NCBI RefSeq assembly: GCF_015291645.1
Contig: NZ_CP030055.1
Coordinates: forward strand, 620,001-684,000
Direction: 5' to 3'
DNA length: 64,000 nt
Source: Bradyrhizobium sp. CCBAU 53340
GTDB lineage: Bacteria; Pseudomonadota; Alphaproteobacteria; Rhizobiales; Xanthobacteraceae
Under the pieces are notes generated by a model. The model was given only the letters and a program-made list of their open reading frames with translations, ran no database searches and had not been told where the DNA came from. Positions 8,817-17,217 of the stretch are shown piece after piece. Both the position numbers and the translations under genes were made by a program. How positions within the stretch are numbered: the stretch's first letter is position 1; each line of letters opens with the position of its first letter.

Positions 8817-9716
8817 TTAGTTGCGCACGGCGTAAAGCGGCGTCCTCAGCGTCACCTGATAGGACGGCTTCGGCATCCATGCGATTTGCGCGGTGATGCC
8901 GAACAGGCGGTTGTCATTGTCGTCCATGCGATCGAGGTCGAGCCGCAGGATCGGTTGGGTGAAGGATTCCGCTAGCGTCCGGCCCGCAAGCTGCGCGCCG
9001 CCGAAAGACTGCACTCCGAGGCGGCCGATGAACTTCCAGTTGCTCGGCCATTGGTAATAGCCGCCGGCATAAAGGATCGTGTTCGGCCGGATGCTGGCGA
9101 ATGGGCTCGCGATCATGGTGTAGGTGTATTGCATGCCGGCAAGCCAGCCGCGCGTCTCGTCCTCGTCGAGCGCGTAGTCGAACTCCAGGATGTTGTTGAA
9201 CGAGTTGGTCATGCCAGGCTCGTTCGGGACCGACTGCGTCACGGTCGATTGCAACGTGATGGTCGGGATCTTGCCGCCGTTCTGCTGATGGAGATCGGCC
9301 TGCATCCCGATGTTCCAGCTGGTGATGTCGAAGGTCGACCAGCCGCCGCCGAGGTCTGTGGTCGAGCCCGACACCCCGCCATAGAGCGAGACGCGATCGC
9401 TGACGTCGACAGTCAGCGGCAGGTCGACCGCAATCGATTTCGCAGCCGAAAATCCGTTCGGCAGCGCCGTGCCCCGTCGAGCCGCCAGCGCCTCGAACGC
9501 CGCCGACAACGACGTGTTGCCAAAGCCGAGCCCGAGTGTGCCCGCGGGAATCGTGGCATAGATCGTGCGCAGATCGAGGTAGATGTTCGGGACAACAGGC
9601 TTTGCCGGCGCTTCCTCATCGGCGGCGAAGGCGGCGCCTGCCGATATCGTCAGGCAAAGCAATCCTGTCGCAACAGCGCGCCAAGCCGTAACATGCAATG
9701 GCCTGCGATGTGACAA
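8817..9716 (-). CDS. Exported protein of unknown function, possibly a small outer-membrane barrel
   Basis: About 299 residues. The N-terminus is a Sec signal peptide (hydrophobic LLCLTISAGAAFAADEE, cleavage after AFA). The rest is rich in Gly, Ser, Thr and aromatics with alternating strands (VSLYGGVSGSTTDLGGGW; ILYAGGYYQWPSNW), as expected for a secreted beta protein or outer-membrane barrel. No catalytic motif is seen. The start is uncertain: the frame holds only TTG candidates (9716 or 9698) and no ATG before the signal peptide. I do not recognise the family. Confidence 0.65.
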   Translation of the reverse strand: MSHRRPLHVTAWRAVATGLLCLTISAGAAFAADEEAPAKPVVPNIYLDLRTIYATIPAGTLGLGFGNTSLSAAFEALAARRGTALPNGFSAAKSIAVDLPLTVDVSDRVSLYGGVSGSTTDLGGGWSTFDITSWNIGMQADLHQQNGGKIPTITLQSTVTQSVPNEPGMTNSFNNILEFDYALDEDETRGWLAGMQYTYTMIASPFASIRPNTILYAGGYYQWPSNWKFIGRLGVQSFGGAQLAGRTLAESFTQPILRLDLDRMDDNDNRLFGITAQIAWMPKPSYQVTLRTPLYAVRN

Positions 9717-9883
9717 GTGACAATCCGATGCGTGGCGTGTGACGACAACGGATTACTAGATGGAACGCGTTCGCGGGTGTGGTCAAGTGGGATCCCAGGC
9801 GAGGAACGCGATGGATGCGCGCAGTTGCCCTGTCGTGGCCGCACCGGCTTGCTCTCCCGCAAGTGGAGAGGCGAGAATGTGCG

Positions 9884-10819
9884 TTACTTCTCCACCGCGC
9901 GTCTGACCTGCTCGCCGATCTGCGACAGCACAAGCTGCGCCTGCGGCAGGATCGCGCCCATGGCGTGGAAATTGTGAACCATGCCGTCGTGGCAGACGTG
10001 CTCGACCACAACGCCCGCGGCGAGCAGCTTGCGGGCATAGGCATTGCCTTCGTCGCGCATCGGGTCGAATTCGGCGGTGTGGATGATCGCGGTCGGCAGG
10101 CCGGCGAGCCGTGTCGCGCGCAAGGGCGAGATGCGGGGATCGGCGGCATCCAGTCCTTCGGGCAGGTAGTCGGACAGATCGGCCTCGATCGTGGCGCGGT
10201 CGATCAGATGACCTTCGGCGAACGCTTCGCGCGAGGGTGAGACCTCCTCGAAATCGAGCACCGGGCAGATCAGGCATTGCGCGACAATGGACAGGCCAGC
10301 GCTCTGCGTCGCCTCCTGGCACACGATCGCGGCCAGCGTGGCTCCGGCAGAATCGCCGCCGATCACCAGCCGTTCGGCATCGATGCCGAGCGTTTCAGCT
10401 TCCCGCGCGACCCATTCCGTCGCTGCGATCGCATCATCGACGGCAGCAGGATACTTGTGCTCGGGCGCGAGGCGGTAGTCGACCGACACGACGCGGCAGC
10501 CGGTCGCATGCGCCAGCGCCGCCGCGATGCGGTCATGCGTCGCAATGCTGCCGGCCACCAGTCCGCCGCCATGAAAGAACACGAAGCCCGGCACGCGTTC
10601 GCCGGCGGAGGCGGGCGAATAGAGGCGGTAGGGCAGCTCTCCGCCCGGACCGGGCAACATGCCGTCGGAGGCCGTCACATCGGGCGCTTCGGCGCGTGCG
10701 AACTGCATCAGCTTCGCCAGCGATTGCCGCCGTACCTCGACGCTTGGCCGGGTCCGTGCCTGAGGTGCAGCCGCAGCCACCATGGTCAACAAGCGCTTTG
10801 CGAGCGGATCGAGCGGCAT
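9884..10819 (-). CDS. Alpha/beta hydrolase, hormone-sensitive lipase (HSL) type esterase
   Basis: A 311-residue protein with the HSL-family oxyanion motif HGGG at 83-86, the nucleophile elbow GDSAG at 155-159 (S157), the acid D252 in EFDPMRDEG and H282 in DGMVHNF, which complete the triad. DYRLAPEHKYPAA is the conserved segment between motif and elbow. No signal peptide is seen, so it probably acts in the cytoplasm on short-chain esters. ATG 10819 has GGAG 6 bases upstream. It is divergent from the aminotransferase gene. Substrate not predictable. Confidence 0.92.
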   Translation of the reverse strand: MPLDPLAKRLLTMVAAAAPQARTRPSVEVRRQSLAKLMQFARAEAPDVTASDGMLPGPGGELPYRLYSPASAGERVPGFVFFHGGGLVAGSIATHDRIAAALAHATGCRVVSVDYRLAPEHKYPAAVDDAIAATEWVAREAETLGIDAERLVIGGDSAGATLAAIVCQEATQSAGLSIVAQCLICPVLDFEEVSPSREAFAEGHLIDRATIEADLSDYLPEGLDAADPRISPLRATRLAGLPTAIIHTAEFDPMRDEGNAYARKLLAAGVVVEHVCHDGMVHNFHAMGAILPQAQLVLSQIGEQVRRAVEK

Positions 10820-10967
10820 GGGAAACTCCGGGACGTGCGCGGCACTATAGCCGGTTTGGTCGCGTTGTTGTCTTATCCTCTGCGGAGGGAGAGGGGTGCT
10901 TTGCCGCAGCAAATCGTTTAGAAATTGGGGCAATAGTGCCCGGATATTTTTCGAGGGAGGCCCTGAT

Positions 10968-11855
10968 ATGGCCGAGATCAAGAAGCCGATCGAATATTCG
11001 CCGAGCTGGACCTTCTTCGAGGGCAAATGGCACGACGGCAATGTTCCGATCATGGGGCCGCGCACGCATGGGGCCTGGCTCGGCTCGGTGGTGTTCGACG
11101 GCGCCCGCGCGTTCGAAGGCGTCGCGCCCGATCTCGATCGACACATCGCCCGCGCCAATCAGTCCGCGATCAATTTCGGCCTGAAGCCAGTGGTCGATGC
11201 CGGCACCTGGCTCACGCTCGCGAACGAAGGCATTGCGCGCTTCGCCGCGAATGCCGAGCTCTATATCCGTCCAATGTACTGGGCGCAGAACGGGTTGGGC
11301 GGCGGCGTGCTGTTTGATCCCGAGACCACCAATTGGTGCCTGTGCATCTACGAGGCGCCGATGCCGAAACCAACGGGCAATGCGATCACGCTGTCGCCGT
11401 TCCGCAGGCCCACCGCCGAATGCGCGCCGGTCGATGCGAAAGCGGCCTGTCTCTACCCGAACAATTCGCGCGCCCTTGCCGAAGCCGCCTCGCGCGGCTT
11501 CCAGAACGCGCTGATGCTCGACCTGCTCGGCAACGTTGCCGAGTTCGGCAATTCCAACGTGTTCATGGCCAAGGACGGTGTCGTCTTCACGCCGGCGCCG
11601 AACGGCACTTTCCTCAACGGGATCACGCGCCAGCGCGTGATCAGCCTGCTCCGCGGCGACGGCGTTGCCGTGGTCGAGACGACCCTGCGCTATCAGGACT
11701 TTCTTGCCGCCGACGAGATTTTCTCGACCGGCAATTTTGCCAAGGTCGCGCCGGTGATTCGTATCGACGAGCGGGAGCTACAGCCGGGTCCCTTCTACAC
11801 CAAGGCGCGCAAGCTCTATTGGGAGTTTGCGCATGCGGTGAAGCTGGCGGCGTAG
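10968..11855 (+). CDS. Branched-chain amino acid aminotransferase (class IV PLP)
   Basis: A 295-residue class IV aminotransferase. DAKAACLYPNN carries the PLP lysine where E. coli IlvE has AAKAGGNY; ALMLDLLGNVAEFGNSNVF and TFLNGITRQRV are the family motifs. The expected reaction is exchange of amino groups between leucine/isoleucine/valine and 2-oxoglutarate. AGGGAGG at 10954-10960 precedes ATG 10968 by 7 bases, overriding an upstream in-frame start. LYPNN in place of GGNY around the cofactor lysine differs from classical IlvE, so specificity could differ. Rhizobia often have several paralogues, so no symbol is given. Confidence 0.85.
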   Translation: MAEIKKPIEYSPSWTFFEGKWHDGNVPIMGPRTHGAWLGSVVFDGARAFEGVAPDLDRHIARANQSAINFGLKPVVDAGTWLTLANEGIARFAANAELYIRPMYWAQNGLGGGVLFDPETTNWCLCIYEAPMPKPTGNAITLSPFRRPTAECAPVDAKAACLYPNNSRALAEAASRGFQNALMLDLLGNVAEFGNSNVFMAKDGVVFTPAPNGTFLNGITRQRVISLLRGDGVAVVETTLRYQDFLAADEIFSTGNFAKVAPVIRIDERELQPGPFYTKARKLYWEFAHAVKLAA

Positions 11856-11877
11856 GCGCGCCCGCCAATCAACCCGC

Positions 11878-11979
11878 TGTCATCGCCCGCGAAGGCGGGC
11901 GATCCAGTATTCCAGAGACGTTGATTGTCGACCGAGAAGCTGAGGCGTACTGGATGCCCCGCCTTCGCGCGGCATGACA
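11878..11979. repeat. Palindromic intergenic repeat (about 100 bp, complementary ends)
   Basis: The ends are inverted copies. The left part runs TGTCATCGCCCGCG and leads to GATCCAGTA; the right part runs TACTGGATG to GGCATGACA. Each end has its own GC-rich hairpin around GCGAAGGCG or CGCCTTCG. It sits between convergent genes (aminotransferase and methyltransferase), where it may also end transcription. The form matches intergenic repeats common in Bradyrhizobium. Confidence 0.75.
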
Positions 11980-11986
11980 CCTGCTT

Positions 11987-12604
11987 CTAACGGCTTCTCC
12001 TAAACCGGCTGTACTGAAACGCCTGCGTCGAATGCCACGGCGTCTGATGCAGCTCGCTTCGCGTCTCGACCAGCTCGAAGTCCGGCCCCAACTCCGCCGA
12101 AAGGCTCGTGCTGTCGTGCCGCTGCACTGGCAGGCCGCTGCATTTCTCCGGGCCGTCGGGCGCGAACGTCGCGATGATCACTTGGCCGCCTGGCGCGACC
12201 GCCGACCGCAGGCGCTCGATGTAGGCGGCTCGGTTGTGCGGATCGGTCAGAAAGTGAAACGCAGCGCGATCGTGCCAGACATCATAGGTCTTCACAGGCC
12301 GCCATGTCGTGGCGTCGGCAACGATCCAGTCGACCGTCGAGGCGGCGGTGCCGATTCGCTGCTTCGTTGCGTCGAGCGCGTTGGCGGAGAGGTCCAGCAC
12401 GGTGAGATTGCGGTATCCGTCCTGCAGGAGCGCGTCCACCAGCCGCGACGCGCCGCCGCCGACGTCGATGATGGCGGCGTCATGATTCGAACTGGCCGCA
12501 CGAATCATGCCGAGCGAGATCGCTGGGCTTTCCTGAAACCAGCTGACCTCGGTCTCGCCCTTGGTGGCGTAGACGTTCTGCCAGTGCGGGGTGCGGTCGG
12601 ACAT
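11987..12604 (-). CDS. Class I SAM-dependent methyltransferase
   Basis: A 205-residue protein with the SAM-binding motif IIDVGGGASRLVDALL, an acidic residue after strand 2 (VLDLSANAL) and motif III (YDVWHDRAAFHFLTD). The opening HWQNVYATKGETEVSWFQ resembles the thiopurine/tellurite-resistance-like small methyltransferases. It is a single gene; its ATG at 12604 faces away from the PHA genes. Substrate unknown. Confidence 0.85.
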   Translation of the reverse strand: MSDRTPHWQNVYATKGETEVSWFQESPAISLGMIRAASSNHDAAIIDVGGGASRLVDALLQDGYRNLTVLDLSANALDATKQRIGTAASTVDWIVADATTWRPVKTYDVWHDRAAFHFLTDPHNRAAYIERLRSAVAPGGQVIIATFAPDGPEKCSGLPVQRHDSTSLSAELGPDFELVETRSELHQTPWHSTQAFQYSRFRRSR

Positions 12605-12666
12605 GGAAGCTCCGGCCTTGGCCGGATGGCCGCGCGGCTGACGGCGCCGCGATCAATTGGTCGTTG

Positions 12667-12691
12667 GCGCGCCCGCCGCATGCGGGCGCGC
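12667..12691 (-). terminator. Hairpin downstream of phaR
   Basis: Perfect 10-bp arms (GCGCGCCCGC and GCGGGCGCGC) enclose a 5-base loop just past the phaR stop. No clear U-run follows on the minus strand, so it is either a weak terminator or a 3'-end stabilising hairpin. Confidence 0.5.
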
Positions 12692-12707
12692 TGGTGCGTG
12701 CGAGAGA

Positions 12708-13298
12708 CTACTCGTCCTTCTTGGACATCCGCTCGAGGCGTTCCTGCATGTCCTTCATCTGCTGGCGCAGATCGTCGATGTTGGTGTCCTTGGGCGCCTC
12801 GGCATTCGCGTCGGGCTCAGGCTCCGGAGTCGCCGAGCGTGCCGGCGAGGCGAAGGGCTTGAACATCGAGAAGGTCTGCTGGAACAGCTCCATGTTGCGG
12901 CGGACCTGCTCCTCCAGCGGGGCAAAAGGCGTGCCGGACAGCGTATTGGCGATCTGCTTGCGGAACTTCTCCTGCTCCTGGGTCAGGGTCGCGATCGACT
13001 GTTCCAGATATTTTGGCACCACCATCTGCATGCTGTCGCCGTAGAAGCGGATCAGCTGGCGCAGGAAGGTGGTCGGCAAGAGGTTCTGGCCGGCCTTGTT
13101 CTCCTGCTCGAAAATGATCTGGGCAAGCACGGAGCGGGTGATGTCGTCGCCGGTCTTGGCGTCGTAAACCAGGAAATCTTCGCCGTCCTTGACCATGGCG
13201 GCGAGATCTTCGAGCGTCACATAGGTGCTCGTTCCGGTGTTATAGAGCCGGCGGTTCGCGTATTTCTTGATCGTGGTGGGTTGGTCTGATTTCGCCAT
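12708..13298 (-). CDS. phaR: Polyhydroxyalkanoate synthesis repressor PhaR
   Basis: A 196-residue protein with the PHB/PHA accumulation regulator DNA-binding domain at the N-terminus (TTIKKYANRRLYNTGTSTYV, about 8-27) followed by the PHB-binding domain (LLPTTFLRQLIRFYGDSMQ). The C-terminus from about 150 is a proline/glutamate linker plus a coiled coil (DLRQQMKDMQERLERMSKK). PhaR represses phasin and PHA genes and is released by binding PHB granules. Its divergent neighbours phaA and phaB fit that role. Length and motif order match rhizobial PhaR. Confidence 0.96.
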   Translation of the reverse strand: MAKSDQPTTIKKYANRRLYNTGTSTYVTLEDLAAMVKDGEDFLVYDAKTGDDITRSVLAQIIFEQENKAGQNLLPTTFLRQLIRFYGDSMQMVVPKYLEQSIATLTQEQEKFRKQIANTLSGTPFAPLEEQVRRNMELFQQTFSMFKPFASPARSATPEPEPDANAEAPKDTNIDDLRQQMKDMQERLERMSKKDE

Positions 13299-13608
13299 GG
13301 GCTCTCACTTGCAAGCGCGGAGAACAGGAACCTGCAGGGCTATGCCGCAGGGCGGGAAGAGTACGCAACGCAACAAAATAAGCATTTTCAAGGGGCTCAC
13401 GCTACCGTTTTGTGCGGCACGGTTAATCGCGGAGCAAAATCCTGCTTGCGAAAGCGCCAAGAACGCTATTTTGAATGCGCTGCGGCATGAATTCGGTCCC
13501 CGGCCGATTGACATGCCTCAACGACGTTAACAGGATGGCTGACGAGACTGGCGAACGCTTTTCCAGCCCGCCCGCCCCCAATAGAACCTCAAGCCTCAGG
13601 AGATGCCC
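13299..13608. promoter_or_regulatory. Divergent phaR-phaA intergenic region (310 bases)
   Basis: This spacer separates phaR (minus) from phaA (plus). It contains an AT-rich stretch at about 13372-13396 and an AGGAG ribosome-binding site just before 13603. No gene is seen. No convincing PhaR operator could be assigned by eye, although TGC/GCA-rich segments occur at 13330-13360. The region presumably carries both promoters. Confidence 0.5.
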
Positions 13609-14787
13609 ATGTCAGACGATGTCGTCATCGTCAGCGCCGCCCGCACCCCGGTCGGAAGCTTCAACGGAGCCTTCGCGACCCTTCCCGCCCATGATCTCGG
13701 TGCCGTCGCCATTAAGGCCGCACTGGAGCGCGGGGGCATCGAGCCCGGCCGGGTCTCGGAAGTCATCATGGGCCAGATCTTGACCGCAGGTCAGGGGCAA
13801 AACCCGGCCCGCCAGGCCTCGATCATCGCCGGCATCCCCGTGGACAGCCCGGCCTGGGGTGTCAACCAACTCTGCGGCTCGGGACTGCGCGCGGTCGCGC
13901 TCGGCTATCAGGCGCTGGTCAACGGCGATTCCGACATCGTGGTCGCTGGTGGGCAGGAGTCCATGAGCATGGCGCAGCACGCCCAGCACCTGCGCGGCGG
14001 CGTCAAGATGGGCAGTCTCGAATTCGTTGACACCATGATCAAGGACGGCCTGTGGGACGCCTTCAACGGCTACCACATGGGCAACACCGCCGAGAACGTG
14101 GCCAAGCAATTCCAGATCACCCGCGCCCAGCAGGACGAGTTCGCGGTCGCCTCGCAGAACAAGGCGGAGGCCGCACAGAAGGCCGGCAAGTTCAAGGACG
14201 AGATCGTTCCGGTCACCGTCAAGAGCCGCAAGGGTGACGTGGTGATCGACACCGACGAATATCCGCGCCACGGCGCAACCATCGACGCGATGGGCAAGCT
14301 TCGGCCGGCCTTCGAGAAGGACGGCACGGTGACGGCCGGCAACGCATCCGGCATCAATGATGGCGCAGCCGCCGTCGTGTTGATGACCGCGAAGCAGGCG
14401 GCCAAGGAAGGCAAGAAGCCGCTCGCCCGAATCGTGTCCTGGGCGCATGCCGGCGTCGATCCGAAGATCATGGGTACCGGCCCGATCCCGGCTTCGCGTT
14501 TGGCGTTGAAGAAGGCCGGCTGGAACGTCGGCGATCTCGATCTGATCGAGGCCAACGAGGCCTTCGCGGCGCAGGCCTGCGCCGTTAACAAGGACCTCGG
14601 CTGGGACACCTCCAAGGTCAACGTCAACGGCGGCGCGATCGCGATCGGCCATCCGATCGGTGCTTCCGGCGCGCGCGTGCTGGTGACGCTGCTGCACGAG
14701 ATGCAGAAGCGCGATTCGAAGAAGGGCCTCGCCACGCTGTGCATCGGCGGCGGCATGGGTATCGCGATGTGTCTGGCGCGCGACTGA
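13609..14787 (+). CDS. phaA: Acetyl-CoA acetyltransferase (beta-ketothiolase)
   Basis: A 392-residue thiolase. The acylation cysteine is C89 in NQLCGSG, H348 lies in [10 protein letters not shown] and C378 in CIGGGMG. It condenses two acetyl-CoA to acetoacetyl-CoA, the first step of PHB synthesis. The start is set at the second ATG (13609): AGGAG directly abuts the ATG at 13603 but is correctly spaced from 13609. A strong terminator separates it from phaB, so phaB probably has its own promoter or is reached by readthrough. Confidence 0.95.
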   Translation: MSDDVVIVSAARTPVGSFNGAFATLPAHDLGAVAIKAALERGGIEPGRVSEVIMGQILTAGQGQNPARQASIIAGIPVDSPAWGVNQLCGSGLRAVALGYQALVNGDSDIVVAGGQESMSMAQHAQHLRGGVKMGSLEFVDTMIKDGLWDAFNGYHMGNTAENVAKQFQITRAQQDEFAVASQNKAEAAQKAGKFKDEIVPVTVKSRKGDVVIDTDEYPRHGATIDAMGKLRPAFEKDGTVTAGNASGINDGAAAVVLMTAKQAAKEGKKPLARIVSWAHAGVDPKIMGTGPIPASRLALKKAGWNVGDLDLIEANEAFAAQACAVNKDLGWDTSKVNVNGGAIAIGHPIGASGARVLVTLLHEMQKRDSKKGLATLCIGGGMGIAMCLARD

Positions 14788-14904
14788 GCTTACACTTGAC
14801 TGACGGGTGCGCTGCACACGTTGGTGAGTGCGTTGCACGCGATTAAAAAGGCAGCGGTTGCAAATCAAATATTCTTCGCAACCGCGCAAGCCTCGACTAA
14901 ATAC

Positions 14905-14934
14905 AAACGCCCGGCTGAACGCCGGGCGTTTTGT
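14905..14934 (+). terminator. Rho-independent terminator after phaA
   Basis: Complementary 11-base arms at 14905-14915 and 14921-14931 (core CGCCCGGC/GCCGGGCG) around a TGAAC loop, followed by a T-rich tail (TTTTGTTCTT). This is the clearest intrinsic terminator in the window. Confidence 0.85.
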
Positions 14935-15023
14935 TCTTGATGTCCGTCAAACCAACCGCATAATCCACCGTTAAAAACGATCACTTCAGAAACGTCCGAA
15001 GAGTCCAAGGGAAGGAATACGAC

Positions 15024-15749
15024 ATGGCACGTGTTGCATTGGTCACGGGTGGTACGCGCGGCATTGGTGCTGCGATCAGCAAGGCGCTGAAAGCGGCTGG
15101 CTACAAGGTCGCGGCGAGTTATGCCGGCAACGATGCGGCGGCGGAGAAGTTCAAGGCCGAGACCGGCATCGCCGTCTACAAATGGGACGTCAGCAGCTTC
15201 GATGCCTGCGCCGAGGGCGTGAAGAAGGTCGAAGCCGACCTCGGCCCGATCGAGGTGCTCGTCAACAATGCCGGCATCACCCGCGACACCGCCTTCCACA
15301 AGATGACGCTCGAGCAATGGAACGCGGTCATCAGCACCAATCTCGGCTCGCTGTTCAACATGACGCGCCAGGTGATCGAGGGCATGCGCGCGCGCAAGTT
15401 CGGCCGCATCATCTCGATCTCGTCGATCAACGGCCAGAAGGGCCAGTTCGGCCAGGTCAATTATTCCGCGGCGAAAGCCGGCGACATCGGCTTCACCAAG
15501 GCGCTTGCGCTCGAGAACGCCAAGGGCGGCATCACCGTCAATGCGATCTGCCCGGGTTACATCAACACTGAAATGGTGCAGGCCGTGCCGAAGGACGTCC
15601 TGGAGAAGAGCGTGATCCCGCAGATCCCGGCCGCCCGGCTTGGCGAGCCCGAGGAGATCGCGCGGGCGGTCGTGTTCCTGGCGGCCGACGAGGCCGGCTT
15701 CATCACGGGATCGACGATGACCATCAATGGCGGCCAGTATCTCGCCTGA
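15024..15749 (+). CDS. phaB: Acetoacetyl-CoA reductase
   Basis: A 241-residue short-chain dehydrogenase. TGGTRGIG at 8-15 binds the cofactor, NNAG at 81-84 is structural, and a serine at about 133-134 with Y147 and K151 (NYSAAKAG) forms the catalytic set. ICPGYINTEM and the C-terminal GSTMTINGGQYL are characteristic of PhbB. It reduces acetoacetyl-CoA to (R)-3-hydroxybutyryl-CoA with NADPH. GGAAGGA precedes the ATG. The PHA synthase gene is not in the window. Confidence 0.95.
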   Translation: MARVALVTGGTRGIGAAISKALKAAGYKVAASYAGNDAAAEKFKAETGIAVYKWDVSSFDACAEGVKKVEADLGPIEVLVNNAGITRDTAFHKMTLEQWNAVISTNLGSLFNMTRQVIEGMRARKFGRIISISSINGQKGQFGQVNYSAAKAGDIGFTKALALENAKGGITVNAICPGYINTEMVQAVPKDVLEKSVIPQIPAARLGEPEEIARAVVFLAADEAGFITGSTMTINGGQYLA

Positions 15750-15802
15750 CGGGGCATCAAGCCTGTAGCGCCAGGCACGACAAGGCGATAGTGAAGACGC
15801 AA

Positions 15803-15825
15803 ATGCCCGGCCTCGCGCCGGGCAT
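15803..15825 (+). terminator. Possible terminator after phaB
   Basis: A 9-bp hairpin ATGCCCGGC / GCCGGGCAT with a 5-base loop follows phaB, but there is no T-tract. Its core resembles the stronger phaA hairpin. Confidence 0.35.
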
Positions 15826-15851
15826 AAGCGTCCTCGGAAGCCTTTTGATTC

Positions 15852-16721
15852 ATGACCCCGCGCACCGCCACACTGATCGGATTGACCGCGATTCTGATGT
15901 GGTCGCTGCTGTCAGTAATGACGGTGGCGACCGGCAAGATTCCGGCGTTCCAGCTCGCGGCCATGACGTTTGCGATCGGCGGTCTCGTTGGGCTCCTGAC
16001 CTGGATCGGCCGCGGTGATGCCGCGAAAAGCCTGCGCCAGCCGCTGGCCGTGTGGGTCGTCGGCGTCGGCGGTCTGTTCGGCTATCACGCGCTCTATTTC
16101 CTCGCATTGCGTTTCGCGCCGCCGGCCGAGGCCGGTCTTCTCAATTACATGTGGCCGCTGCTGATCGTGCTGTTCTCGTCGTTCCTGCCGGGCGAGCGGC
16201 TTGCCGTGCATCACATCATCGGCGCCGTGCTTGGCCTGGTGGGCACCGTGCTATTGTTCGCCGGCAATACCTCGGGCTTTGCGCCGGGTGCGGTGCCGGG
16301 ATTGATCGCGGCCTTCATCGCCGCCTTCGTGTGGGCGACCTATTCGGTGCTGTCGCGGCGGTTGAAGGCCGTTCCGACCGATGCGGTCGCAGGCTTCTGC
16401 CTCGCCACATCGGTGCTCGCCGCGCTGATGCATGGTGCGCTGGAAGCCACGGTGTGGCCCGAGACGCTGCTGCAATGGCTCGCCGTGATCGGGCTCGGCA
16501 TCGGCCCTGTCGGTGCGGCCTTCTACGCCTGGGACATCGGCATGAAGCGCGGCGACATCCGCGTGCTCGGCGCCGCATCTTACGCGACGCCGCTATTGTC
16601 GACCGGCTTCCTCATCGCCGCGGGCTTTGCCAAAGCCAGCGCCAACATCGCCATCGCCGCGATCCTGATCGCCGGCGGTGGCCTGATCGCGGCCAAGGAC
16701 ATGGTGCTGCGAAAGCGCTGA
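15852..16721 (+). CDS. EamA/DMT-family transporter
   Basis: A 289-residue membrane protein with about 10 TM helices in two EamA repeats. The first repeat ends at LGLVGTVLLFAGN; the second shows FVWATYSVLSRR and ends with a basic tail (DMVLRKR). Such proteins export amino acids or other metabolites; the direction and substrate are not visible. It ends 8 bases from the convergent cupin gene. Confidence 0.88.
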   Translation: MTPRTATLIGLTAILMWSLLSVMTVATGKIPAFQLAAMTFAIGGLVGLLTWIGRGDAAKSLRQPLAVWVVGVGGLFGYHALYFLALRFAPPAEAGLLNYMWPLLIVLFSSFLPGERLAVHHIIGAVLGLVGTVLLFAGNTSGFAPGAVPGLIAAFIAAFVWATYSVLSRRLKAVPTDAVAGFCLATSVLAALMHGALEATVWPETLLQWLAVIGLGIGPVGAAFYAWDIGMKRGDIRVLGAASYATPLLSTGFLIAAGFAKASANIAIAAILIAGGGLIAAKDMVLRKR

Positions 16722-16729
16722 CGGTCCGA

Positions 16730-17152
16730 CTACGGCTCCCAGCCTTTCGGCGCGAGCTCGAATTTTGCAAACTCGAAGGCCGGCGCCACGGTGCAGCCGA
16801 CCAGCGTCCACTCGCCTGACGTCTCCGCCATTTGCCAGGCATCCGCCGGCACGATCGCCTGCGGCCGTTCGCCGCTCGCAAGGTCAGTGCCGAGCCGCAC
16901 CTCGTGCTGGGAGCAGCCGTCGTGGGCGATGCGTAGCGTCAGCGGGCTGCCGGCGTAATAATGCCAGGTCTCGACCGCGTCGATGCGGTGCCAGTGCGAG
17001 CGCTCGCCGCGCGCGAGCAGGAAATAGATGAGAGTTGAGCGCGAACGGCCATTGGCGTCCGTGGTCTGGTCGCGAAAGGTCTCGCGGTAGTGCCCGCCTT
17101 CGGGATGGGGTCTGAGTTCAAGGCGCGCGATGATCTCGGCTGCGGTCGGCAT
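16730..17152 (-). CDS. Cupin-superfamily protein (DUF985/Cupin_5-like)
   Basis: A 140-residue single-domain cupin. The pattern LRPHPEGGHYRETFRD, LIYFLLARGERSHWHRID, ETWHYYAGSPLTLRI and the closing GCTVAPAFEFAKFEL is typical of the DUF985 family, whose members resemble sugar-binding or epimerase-like cupins. HWHR and E/H residues could bind a metal. It is a compact stand-alone protein with no clear pathway partner; gloB lies upstream on the same strand, separated by a short tandem repeat. Confidence 0.85.
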   Translation of the reverse strand: MPTAAEIIARLELRPHPEGGHYRETFRDQTTDANGRSRSTLIYFLLARGERSHWHRIDAVETWHYYAGSPLTLRIAHDGCSQHEVRLGTDLASGERPQAIVPADAWQMAETSGEWTLVGCTVAPAFEFAKFELAPKGWEP

Positions 17153-17161
17153 CGATCCCCG

Positions 17162-17217
17162 TCAGGACTTGGTCTTCAGCACTTGGTCTTCAGGATTTGA
17201 TCTTCAGGATTTGTTCT
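17162..17217. repeat. Four tandem 14-base repeats at the 3' end of gloB
   Basis: Four consecutive 14-mers of consensus TCAGGAYTTGRTCT fill 17162-17217, with 1-4 differences between copies. The last copy contains the gloB stop codon (TCA at 17204-17206, TGA on the coding strand), so the array repeats the gene's terminus downstream. Fourteen is not a multiple of three, so each copy places its TGA in a different frame. Confidence 0.85.

Noticed and set aside
13299..13608. PhaR operator in the phaR-phaA spacer
   Set aside because: TGC/GCA clusters exist but none forms a convincing spaced dyad.
17162..17217. CRISPR-like array
   Set aside because: The four 14-mers are directly adjacent with no spacers and no cas genes are in the window.
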